64,000 bases of DNA from Marinilongibacter aquaticus (GTDB lineage: Bacteria > Bacteroidota > Bacteroidia > Cytophagales > Spirosomataceae): NCBI RefSeq assembly GCF_020149935.1, contig NZ_CP083757.1, forward strand, positions 2,195,501 to 2,259,500, read 5' to 3'. The position numbers and the translations under genes were made by a program. This document shows positions 45,881 to 52,232 of the stretch, piece by piece; the first letter of the stretch is position 1, and every line of letters begins with the position of its first letter. Below the pieces are notes generated by a model. It did not search any database. It worked only from the letters and a program-made list of their open reading frames with translations, and was not told where the DNA came from.

Positions 45881-47482
45881 ATGAACAAGAAATCAATCCA
45901 GAACCTCGGAATCGGGGTTCTTATTCTGCTTTTATCCCTATTGGCTTGGCGGCAATGCAAGCCCGAATCTCCCGTAGCGGAAGAAAAATTGCCAAATTGG
46001 TTTTCGGATGAAGTCGATTTAATACCGCAGGTTGGCAATTATGCGTGCTGGGCCGCGTCTTTAAACATGATGAAGAAAGGCAATGCAGGCCTGAACCGGA
46101 CAAACACCATGCCCATTCATACAGATTCGCTTGCCGCCCACCTGCCCGATTATATGGCGAACAACCTAAGCCAAATGCAAGACCTCGATTGGGAGAAAAT
46201 AAAAAACGAACTTGTGCACCGCAGCCCCATGGCCGTGTATAAATATTACAACCCCACCTTTGCCCATGTGTTTGTGGTCAGGGGTTATCACCAATCCGAT
46301 GCCTACAAATGGCTGTTGATAAATGACCCTTGGCCAGTGCACAAAGCCAAAATCACGGCTCTGGATTTCAGAAACTTAACACGCCCCTTTGATGGAAAGG
46401 CCACATACCAAACCATTGCTTACAAGCCTTCCTCTTCTAGCACGAAAGCGTATTCAGAGGCCAATTTCAATATTTATTCCGCGAACCCTCTTTCCGGAGA
46501 ATCGCATACAGCCTACAAGCCAATTGCCCAAACAATTGACAACAGCTCCGAGGTGCGTGTGCAGAACACCAAATCCATTCTTGGCGAACTGCACGAAGAA
46601 TTCAAGAAAATCGACCCCGCCTTTTTCAAGGCCATGCATATCGCTTATGCTCCGCAAAAAGACCAATTAAACATAGATTTCAATGGAGCTGTGCTGCTGA
46701 ATAATTTCAATGATGCCGCCACTTTCATGAATTACAACCTGAAGCACAGCCAAAAACCAGATTACCTGTTCAATGCAACCCTTCAGGTCTACACCACATT
46801 CAAAAAAGCGGACGAACCACTGATTACGACTACTGTCGATTATGAAGACAAAACTTCGGAAAGGTTTCTATACGTTTCTCGTTTCGAATCCTACGGCAAC
46901 TCTGTAATGGCCGACTGCGATTCCATTTTGAACGATTTCATTCAAGCCTTTAAGAAACCCGCACTCCTAAAACTGCTGCAACCACTTCTTGCAAACCTGA
47001 AAAGCACCCAAAACCTGCAGCCCGAAATTGCAGACTGGGCCTCGCTCCCTGTGTATGGAGGGCCTGTTTTTAGCTTTATACTTAAAGGGTACAATGAGAA
47101 GATTGTCGCCGATCCGTACAAACAGCTAATTCTAAAACAAAATCAGAAAGCCCTTTTTATTGGCGAAAGTGGCATTCCGTATTATCGTTTGTCGGCCGTG
47201 GAACTCCCCGAATATGGCGAGATTGTAAAGGCAAAATCGAGAGAAGAAATTCCAGTAGAGTGGGCAGAAACAAACAGCAAGCCCAACACGAAACCCATTT
47301 CGTCCCCCAATACGGGCGTAGGTACAAACCAAAAGGACAGCACGGAAAACCACACAGGAACTGGCATAAAAAGCCCACAGCCAATTGGTGGAATCGGCAA
47401 ACCTATTCCGCAGAAGGAAATCAAGAAATCAAGTTCAAAGAAAGTGGATTTCCAAAACCCTGTCCAAAAGCCCAAAGACTGA
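45881..47482 (+). CDS. Membrane-anchored papain-like cysteine peptidase
   Basis: This 533-residue protein has an N-terminal membrane anchor (IGVLILLLSLLAWRQ) without a lipobox. The peptidase domain shows DLIPQVGNYACWAASLNMMK, with the oxyanion glutamine Gln50 and catalytic Cys56, then PTFAHVFVVRGYHQ (His129) and WLLINDPWP (Asn148 or Asp149 as third residue). This matches papain-like families such as Papain_like_cys_pep. Residues 190-430 are a region without a known domain, and the C-terminus is a long Ser/Thr/Gly/Pro/Lys-rich tail. It probably cuts or cross-links a surface or exported protein. Confidence 0.75.
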   Translation: MNKKSIQNLGIGVLILLLSLLAWRQCKPESPVAEEKLPNWFSDEVDLIPQVGNYACWAASLNMMKKGNAGLNRTNTMPIHTDSLAAHLPDYMANNLSQMQDLDWEKIKNELVHRSPMAVYKYYNPTFAHVFVVRGYHQSDAYKWLLINDPWPVHKAKITALDFRNLTRPFDGKATYQTIAYKPSSSSTKAYSEANFNIYSANPLSGESHTAYKPIAQTIDNSSEVRVQNTKSILGELHEEFKKIDPAFFKAMHIAYAPQKDQLNIDFNGAVLLNNFNDAATFMNYNLKHSQKPDYLFNATLQVYTTFKKADEPLITTTVDYEDKTSERFLYVSRFESYGNSVMADCDSILNDFIQAFKKPALLKLLQPLLANLKSTQNLQPEIADWASLPVYGGPVFSFILKGYNEKIVADPYKQLILKQNQKALFIGESGIPYYRLSAVELPEYGEIVKAKSREEIPVEWAETNSKPNTKPISSPNTGVGTNQKDSTENHTGTGIKSPQPIGGIGKPIPQKEIKKSSSKKVDFQNPVQKPKD

Positions 47483-47502
47483 CATTCCTCGCCAATTTCA
47501 TT

Positions 47503-47539
47503 AAAATAAGCCTTTGAAAACCAAGGGCTTATTTTTTTT
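47503..47539 (+). terminator. Intrinsic terminator after the peptidase gene
   Basis: Arms AAAATAAGCC (47503-47512) and GGCTTATTTT (47526-47535) are followed by more Ts, 20 bases after the peptidase stop. The arms are the same as those of the terminator at 49440. Confidence 0.9.
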
Positions 47540-47552
47540 ACCCCTTCAATAT

Positions 47553-47598
47553 CCCTAGGATTAGGGATTTACTCCCTTGCTTCCCCTTCCGAAATTTG
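47553..47598 (+). promoter_or_regulatory. CCCTA-N4-TAGGG operator and promoter of the LytTR operon
   Basis: The palindrome CCCTA-GGAT-TAGGG (47553-47566) is followed by a -7-like GAAATTTG at 47591-47598. Its TTTG is 32 bases after the palindrome, the same spacing as before the response regulator gene. The LytTR start codon is 93 bases beyond the palindrome. Confidence 0.68.
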
Positions 47599-47658
47599 AA
47601 ACAAGATTTAAGGCCAATATCTACAAGTGGACCAGTACCAATAAAACAAGAACACACC

Positions 47659-47976
47659 ATGAAACCGACAAAGCAACCCGTCTATTTAGGCCCCAGAACC
47701 AGCCTAACGCCTTCCGAAGTCACACATCTGGAAGCCGAAATCAATTATACCCGAGTTTATAGCCAAGAAGGTAAAACACAACTGCTTTCGTACACCATGA
47801 AGAATGTGCATGCACTCCTGAATAAGCACGGCAATTTTATACGGATTAGCCACAAACACGTGGTCAATATGGATTTTGTCAAAGAAACAAGCAAGGAGCA
47901 ATTACTCTTGAAAAATGGCCTCCGACTGTGCCCATCCAGAAGAAAACGAAAACAATTAGAATACCTATTCTCATGA
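47659..47976 (+). CDS. Stand-alone LytTR DNA-binding regulator
   Basis: The product has 105 residues from the ATG at 47659; the frame is open further upstream but into the promoter region. It is a LytTR domain alone, with VTHLEAEINYTRVYSQEGKT, then LLNKHGNFIRISHKHVVNMD and a basic end. There is no receiver, membrane or kinase part. Its stop overlaps the next start by four bases (ATGA), so it leads the operon of the two secreted proteins. The CCCTA palindrome lies in its promoter. It may be the activator of that palindrome or of another site. Confidence 0.85.
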   Translation: MKPTKQPVYLGPRTSLTPSEVTHLEAEINYTRVYSQEGKTQLLSYTMKNVHALLNKHGNFIRISHKHVVNMDFVKETSKEQLLLKNGLRLCPSRRKRKQLEYLFS

Positions 47977-48593
47977 GAAAAAAATACTACACCATCCTTT
48001 TAATACTCTTTTGCAAAGCCCTGATGGCACAAATAACAATAAGTGGCACAGGCTTTGGGATAGACCAGAGCTCGGGAGCCTATGGGGCCGACGGAACGTA
48101 CACATTAAACAATTCTTTCACATTTACCGGGCTTCCCGTATTTGATTCCGGAACCAATCAATACGTAACCGGAGGGCTCGTTTTCAGTGGATTATACTTT
48201 TATGAAATCATCCGCAGAGTCAATGGCAAATGGACAATAGCCTGGGCGTACAACAATACAGGAACCACACATAGCGGAATGCTCTATCGAGCCCAAACAA
48301 GCAGTACCGATATCGACCCGCCCTGTAACGACATCTGGGATCAATACAAATACAACCCAAATGACAATACCCCTACAGGCAATACAGCTTCAGCGATTTT
48401 GACCGGCACTACCTGCGTCAACCTTCCCGTACCGCAAAATGCCATTATTACAAGGCCAACGGCTCAAAGCTTACCACAACTGAGCAATTTATCTATAAAT
48501 GCCATTGTAAACCCTCAACCTGGCATGATACTTTGGAGTCTGGAAGACAGCTGCATAAAAGTGTATAACGGAACGGCATGGAATTGCCTTTGA
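47973..48593 (+). CDS. Secreted protein 1 of a paralogous pair
   Basis: The product has 206 residues from the ATG at 47973, which overlaps the LytTR stop. It has a signal peptide (YYTILLILFCKALMAQ), then a body opening ITISGTGFGIDQSSGAYGAD. The last 40 residues read QLSNLSINAIVNPQPGMILW and SLEDSCIKVYNGTAWNCL. The ending is of a type seen on Bacteroidota exported proteins (PxxGMxxW and FNGTxWxC). The C-terminal 40 residues are almost the same as in the next protein, while the rest has drifted. The function is unknown. Confidence 0.8.
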   Translation: MRKKYYTILLILFCKALMAQITISGTGFGIDQSSGAYGADGTYTLNNSFTFTGLPVFDSGTNQYVTGGLVFSGLYFYEIIRRVNGKWTIAWAYNNTGTTHSGMLYRAQTSSTDIDPPCNDIWDQYKYNPNDNTPTGNTASAILTGTTCVNLPVPQNAIITRPTAQSLPQLSNLSINAIVNPQPGMILWSLEDSCIKVYNGTAWNCL

Positions 48594-48636
48594 ATGGCCC
48601 AACCGAATGATTGTTAAACAATTAAAACCTATAATA

Positions 48637-49275
48637 ATGAAAAAAATATTCACTCTATCCATTTACTGCTTCATGCTAACCAGTGCTTCTGCCCAAGTGA
48701 CCGTCTCAGGGGTTTCGCTCGGAGGAAGGCTCTATTCGCCCAGCGGACCATACAGCCAAAACAACAGCACATGGAAAGACTTTAACCAAACCTATTTGCC
48801 ATCTCATGACTACGTAGACAAAGTGGGTTATTACCCTTTCGACGCCAATACAATTCCATTTATAGGCCCGAGCGACGTATATATCCTAAGACATGATAAT
48901 TATTGGCAGATTCAGCAATTCGGCCCGTATCACAATATCCGATTTGAGTCAAAATACATGTACAATGACTCCATACCTCCATGCACAGCGGTATATAACG
49001 AATATCAGGACTGGAATTCAAACGGTGGTGAAAGCTTCACTCCAAAACTCAAAATTGGAGAAAGCACAATTACACTGACGGGCAATTGCTCCAATACGCC
49101 GCCATTACCGATGCCCTCACAAGCCATCATATTATCCCCTTCGGCTGTATCCTTACCCCGATTGAGCAATATCGCCATTAATGCCATTGTAAATCCGCAG
49201 CCCGGTATGTTGGTTTGGAGTTTGGACGACAGCTGCATAAAAGTGTATAACGGGACGGCATGGAATTGCCTCTAA
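48637..49275 (+). CDS. Secreted protein 2 of a paralogous pair
   Basis: The product has 212 residues from the ATG at 48637. It has a signal peptide (IFTLSIYCFMLTSASAQ), then VTVSGVSLGGRLYSPSGPYS. The middle has IPPCTAVYNEYQDWNSNGGE, which lines up with PPCNDIWDQYKYNPNDN of its neighbour. The ending reads RLSNIAINAIVNPQPGMLVW and SLDDSCIKVYNGTAWNCL, nearly identical to protein 1. The genes are 43 bases apart. They are presumably exported together, but I cannot say where they act. Confidence 0.8.
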   Translation: MKKIFTLSIYCFMLTSASAQVTVSGVSLGGRLYSPSGPYSQNNSTWKDFNQTYLPSHDYVDKVGYYPFDANTIPFIGPSDVYILRHDNYWQIQQFGPYHNIRFESKYMYNDSIPPCTAVYNEYQDWNSNGGESFTPKLKIGESTITLTGNCSNTPPLPMPSQAIILSPSAVSLPRLSNIAINAIVNPQPGMLVWSLDDSCIKVYNGTAWNCL

Positions 49276-49299
49276 GAAAATGATTCTACTCTCTCGGGT

Positions 49300-49389
49300 A
49301 TGACAGAGTTGAAAGATACTGTGATAAAGGTGCCCTATGCCTGTCGCTTTAACGCATACTGTTCCAACTGTAACCCCCGCCCTACTTGA
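49300..49389 (+). CDS. Possible small Cys-rich peptide gene at operon end
   Basis: A 29-codon frame starts 24 bases after secreted protein 2 stops and ends before the operon terminator. It reads MTELKDTVIKVPYACRFNAY and CSNCNPRPT, with three cysteines near the C-terminus and no signal peptide. It could be a real peptide, a modified-peptide precursor or a chance frame. Its place within the transcript is the main reason to list it. Confidence 0.3.
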   Translation: MTELKDTVIKVPYACRFNAYCSNCNPRPT

Positions 49390-49439
49390 CATGAGCCAGA
49401 GGCTCCTCAAAAGCTGAAATTCCATACAAATTCTCTCTC

Positions 49440-49475
49440 AAAATAAGCCTTTGCCAATCAGAGGCTTATTTTTTT
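49440..49475 (+). terminator. Intrinsic terminator of the LytTR-secreted protein operon
   Basis: A perfect 11-bp stem, AAAATAAGCCT (49440-49450) with AGGCTTATTTT (49462-49472), has an 11-base loop and is followed by Ts. The 49276-49584 interval therefore holds the possible small frame, this terminator and the next palindrome. Confidence 0.92.
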
Positions 49476-49480
49476 CTTCT

Positions 49481-49525
49481 CCCTAGAAATAGGGATTTTT
49501 CGAAGTGCTTTTTAAACGCAATTTG
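49481..49525 (+). promoter_or_regulatory. CCCTA-N4-TAGGG operator and promoter of the small lipoprotein gene
   Basis: The palindrome CCCTA-GAAA-TAGGG (49481-49494) is followed by ATTTTT and a TTTG (49522-49525) 31 bases beyond its end. The lipoprotein start codon is 91 bases beyond. It is the third copy of the element in 5.6 kb. Confidence 0.68.
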
Positions 49526-49584
49526 GTAAAGAATATAAACCAAAGTTATACACAGAAATAAATCCAATTAAAACAAAAATCATC

Positions 49585-49815
49585 ATGAAAAGAATCACAA
49601 TCCTTATGAGCTTTATTCTAGTATGCCTCTGTCTAACTTCTTGTTGCAAGGGTGCTTGGTCTTCTTGGAAACCAACTCATTCTTCTTGCGACAGTAACTT
49701 TTGGTGCCTTTTTAAAGGCCAAAAAGCAACCTACCAGCATTACGAAAAACTTAAAGAATGCGAAAACACTACGCTAAGAAGAACAAAAAAGACAAAGTTA
49801 AAATGTGGCTGTTAA
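49585..49815 (+). CDS. Small Cys-rich lipoprotein
   Basis: This 76-residue protein has a lipoprotein leader (ILVCLCLTSC, Cys20). The mature part is 57 residues, with cysteines at 20, 21, 35, 41, 59, 74 and 76, and a basic C-terminal stretch (LRRTKKTKLKCGC). The paired cysteines and their spacing suggest disulfides or metal binding. I do not recognise the family. It has its own promoter with the CCCTA palindrome and its own terminator, so it is a single-gene unit of the same regulon. Confidence 0.65.
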   Translation: MKRITILMSFILVCLCLTSCCKGAWSSWKPTHSSCDSNFWCLFKGQKATYQHYEKLKECENTTLRRTKKTKLKCGC

Positions 49816-49853
49816 TACGCACTCTCCAAAATCCAAATTACCGATGGATACAT

Positions 49854-49896
49854 CCAGCCCCAAAAGCCTCTTTGGCCTTTGAGGGCTGGTTTATTC
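49854..49896 (+). terminator. Intrinsic terminator after the small lipoprotein gene
   Basis: Outer arms CCAGCCC (49854-49860) and GGGCTGG (49883-49889) enclose a second pairing (CAAA with TTTG, then GCC with GGC). The tail reads TTTATTC. It lies 38 bases after the stop. Confidence 0.8.
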
Positions 49897-49990
49897 TATG
49901 CTTCCAATACGCTCAAAAATTGCCCAATTCCCCAAAAAAGCCTAAATCTTCTTTCTAAATGCTATATTTACCCCAACAGTAGAATTCGCG

Positions 49991-50980
49991 ATGAGAATAA
50001 CGGTAATTGGTGGGGGAAGTTGGGGCACAGCCTTGGTCAAAATACTCAGTGAGAACAACACCGCCCGAATAAAGTGGTGGATGCGTGACAAAGAGATGGT
50101 GCAGCACATCCGCACACTTCACCACAACCCGAAATATTTGAGCAGTGTTGAGTTTCACCCTTCGCGGGTGAAGGCCTACAACAACCTCAAAAACGCCCTC
50201 AAAGAAACCGAATGGGTGGTATTGGCCATTCCGGCCGCTTTTCTGGAAGAGGCCATAGCTGAATTGAAACCCAAACACTTTGAAGGAAAAAAAATCGTTT
50301 CGGCAATCAAGGGAATCATCCCGAGCAAAAATGAACTCGTCACCGATTTTATGTGTAGGCAGTTTGGCGTACCGCTCGAAGAACAGGCGATCATTGCCGG
50401 CCCATGCCATGCCGAAGAAGTAGCCCAAGAGAAGCAATCGTATTTGACGATAGCTGGCCCCTCGCAAACTGTGGCACAGTCTTTCGCCACGCTTTTGGCC
50501 TGCAGGTATGTAAAAACCCAGGCGATAACGGATATTTATGGAGCAGAATATTCTGCGATTATCAAAAACATTGTGGCCCTGGCCAGCGGAATCACCCACG
50601 GTTTGGGGGCAGGTGATAATTTTCAGGCGGTATTGATCTCAAATGCGATGCTCGAAATCGAGCGTGTGGTCAATCGGGCTTCGCAGGCTTCGCGTAATTT
50701 ATTGAGTTCGGCATATCTTGGCGATTTATTGGTGACCGCCTATTCGCAATTCAGCAGAAACCGTGCCTTCGGCAATATGATTGGCCGCGGCTACACTGTG
50801 CATTCTGCCCAACTCGAAATGAACATGATTGCCGAAGGCTATTATGCCGTAAACAGCCTATATCAAGTGGTGAAATCATGGGATTTGGAATTGCCCATTA
50901 TCGAATTTACCTACAATGTATTGTACAAAAAAAACTCCTTGAAAAAGGAGTTTTCCATCTTAAAAAACAGATTGGTTTAA
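49991..50980 (+). CDS. gpsA: Glycerol-3-phosphate dehydrogenase, NAD(P)+-dependent
   Basis: GpsA makes sn-glycerol 3-phosphate for phospholipid synthesis. The 329-residue protein starts RITVIGGGSWGTALVKILSE, the Rossmann nucleotide motif. Other family parts are KIVSAIKGIIPSKNELVTDF near residue 100, AIIAGPCHAEEVAQEKQSYL near 130, and EYSAIIKNIVALASGITHGL near 185 with the catalytic lysine. It ends tail to tail with the HIT gene, two bases apart. The minus-strand terminator of that gene lies inside its last codons. Confidence 0.95.
   Translation: MRITVIGGGSWGTALVKILSENNTARIKWWMRDKEMVQHIRTLHHNPKYLSSVEFHPSRVKAYNNLKNALKETEWVVLAIPAAFLEEAIAELKPKHFEGKKIVSAIKGIIPSKNELVTDFMCRQFGVPLEEQAIIAGPCHAEEVAQEKQSYLTIAGPSQTVAQSFATLLACRYVKTQAITDIYGAEYSAIIKNIVALASGITHGLGAGDNFQAVLISNAMLEIERVVNRASQASRNLLSSAYLGDLLVTAYSQFSRNRAFGNMIGRGYTVHSAQLEMNMIAEGYYAVNSLYQVVKSWDLELPIIEFTYNVLYKKNSLKKEFSILKNRLV
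50927..50954 (-). terminator. Intrinsic terminator of the HIT gene inside the gpsA coding region
   Basis: Arms AAAACTCCTT (50931-50940) and AAGGAGTTTT (50945-50954) have a GAAA loop on the plus strand. On the minus strand the hairpin is followed by four more Ts, making a run of eight. It lies 28 bases after the HIT stop. Confidence 0.82.
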
Positions 50981-50982
50981 TC

Positions 50983-51372
50983 TTACAATTCTTTACGAAT
51001 GGACTCGGCAATAGTGGCCAGCTCTTCTTGCGAAAGCTTGAGTTTCGAGCCAAAATCCATATCGGCCATGCTGTTCATCGGAATAAGGTGCACATGAGCA
51101 TGCGGCACCTCCAAACCAATCACGGCAATGCCCACCCTTTTGCAAGGCACGGCTTTCTTTATCGCGGGCTCTATTTTCTTCGCAAAAGCCATAAGGCCCA
51201 AATAGAGTGAATCGGGCATATCGAAAATATAATCGACTTCTTGTTTTGGAATGACCAACACATGCCCTTTGGCACAGGGGAAGGCGTCCAAGAAGGCCAG
51301 ATAATCCGCATCCTCAGCTATTTTATGAGCCGGGATATCGCCATTGACAATTTTCGTGAAGATTGATGCCAT
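50983..51372 (-). CDS. HIT-family nucleotide hydrolase/transferase
   Basis: This 129-residue protein has the HIT domain: SIFTKIVNGDIPAHKIAEDA at the start, CAKGHVLVIPKQEVDYIFDM in the middle, and the histidine triad EVPHAHVHLIPM near residue 93. HIT proteins of the Hint group split nucleotide phosphoramidates such as AMP-lysine. It lies five bases downstream of greA on the same strand, so the two are co-transcribed and share the greA leader control. Confidence 0.94.
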   Translation of the reverse strand: MASIFTKIVNGDIPAHKIAEDADYLAFLDAFPCAKGHVLVIPKQEVDYIFDMPDSLYLGLMAFAKKIEPAIKKAVPCKRVGIAVIGLEVPHAHVHLIPMNSMADMDFGSKLKLSQEELATIAESIRKEL

Positions 51373-51377
51373 TTCTA

Positions 51378-51851
51378 TTACATTGAAATTTCAACCACTT
51401 CCACTTCAACCACACCCGCTGGAGCTTGGATTTCGGCCTTTTCACCCACCGCCTTGCCCAAAAGCCCTTTGGCAAAAGGAGAATTGATGGATATTTTTCC
51501 CTGCTTCAGGTTTGCTTCTTCTTCAGCCACCAAAGTGTAGGTCATTTTGGCTCCACTTTTCAGGTTTTTGATGGTCACCTTATTCATAAGAGAAACCTTA
51601 GAATTGTCTATGGCCGATTCGTCCAAAATACGGGCATTGGCCATTAAGGTTTCCAATTTAGAGATCTCGCTTTCCAGTAGTCCTTGTGCGTCTTTTGCCG
51701 CATCGTACTCAGCATTTTCAGAAAGATCACCTTTGTCTCGAGCCTCGGCAATTTGTCTTGCAATCTCATTGCGTCCTCGTGTCTTCATCTCGGTTAACTT
51801 GGCCTTCAGGGTCTCGTAACCTTCTTTGGTATAATACTGATATTTCGACAT
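51378..51851 (-). CDS. greA: Transcript cleavage and elongation factor GreA
   Basis: GreA rescues backtracked RNA polymerase by stimulating RNA cleavage. The 157-residue protein has the N-terminal coiled coil with the acidic tip EARDKGDLSENAEYDAAKDA near residue 37, and the C-terminal FKBP-like part with INSPFAKGLLGKAVGEKAEI near 122. The lengths and both domains are normal. The gene is preceded by a leader of about 180 bases with two tandem intrinsic terminators, which suggests attenuation. Confidence 0.96.
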   Translation of the reverse strand: MSKYQYYTKEGYETLKAKLTEMKTRGRNEIARQIAEARDKGDLSENAEYDAAKDAQGLLESEISKLETLMANARILDESAIDNSKVSLMNKVTIKNLKSGAKMTYTLVAEEEANLKQGKISINSPFAKGLLGKAVGEKAEIQAPAGVVEVEVVEISM

Positions 51852-51876
51852 GTTAATATTTAGCTTAATGTGTCAT

Positions 51877-51910
51877 AAAAAACTGCCCTCCACTAAAATG
51901 AGGAGGGTAG
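51877..51910 (-). terminator. Leader terminator B, next to greA
   Basis: On the minus strand, CTACCCTCC and GGAGGGCAG form a stem with one mismatch around a ten-base loop, followed by six Ts (51882-51877). It ends 25 bases before the greA start codon and can only act on transcription coming from the greA promoter side. Confidence 0.75.
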
Positions 51911-51939
51911 AAAAAAAAAGAACGGCGAAAATCGACCGT
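51911..51939 (-). terminator. Leader terminator A, upstream of greA
   Basis: On the minus strand, ACGG-T-CGA and TCG-CCGT form a short bulged stem, followed by TC and nine Ts (51919-51911). It lies about 90 bases after the predicted transcription start. Confidence 0.65.
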
Positions 51940-51972
51940 CCCTAAAATCCATGTTCCGATTCAGAAACTAAA

Positions 51973-52017
51973 TCAACTTCGCTCTTCGTATAAAGTACGT
52001 TTGGTATAAAAACTCAT
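51973..52017 (-). CDS. Possible 14-residue leader peptide before greA
   Basis: An ATG about 12 bases after the predicted start of transcription opens a frame reading MSFYTKRTLYEERS, ending 33 bases before the first terminator stem. Translation of such a short frame could affect folding of the terminator. It may also be chance. Confidence 0.25.
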   Translation of the reverse strand: MSFYTKRTLYEERS

Positions 52018-52034
52018 CACAAAACTTTAATCCT

Positions 52035-52064
52035 CAAATGTACAAATTTATCTGTGGATAACAA
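52035..52064 (-). promoter_or_regulatory. Predicted greA promoter
   Basis: Reading leftward, TTG (52064-52062), 19 bases, and TACATTTG (52042-52035) match the Bacteroidota promoter form TTG-N19-TAnnTTTG exactly. Transcription should start near 52029, giving a leader of roughly 180 bases. The rest of the 51852-52232 gap holds the two terminators and the fmt upstream region. Confidence 0.7.
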
Positions 52065-52232
52065 CAGAGCCCAACAAGAAATAAGCTCTTAGCAATGGCT
52101 TTAGATCAAGGTTTCACCGCATTTCTCGCCCCATTCTCATAGCCGTTTTACTCGCGATTCACGGGCAAATACATTTCATTTTCCCCAATCAGGAAATAGC
52201 CATAGTTTTGCAGAACCAAAATACGATACACC

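Noticed and set aside
51940-51948. CCCTAAAAT, the left half of the palindrome, in the greA leader
   Set aside because: There is no right arm, and it lies downstream of the predicted transcription start.
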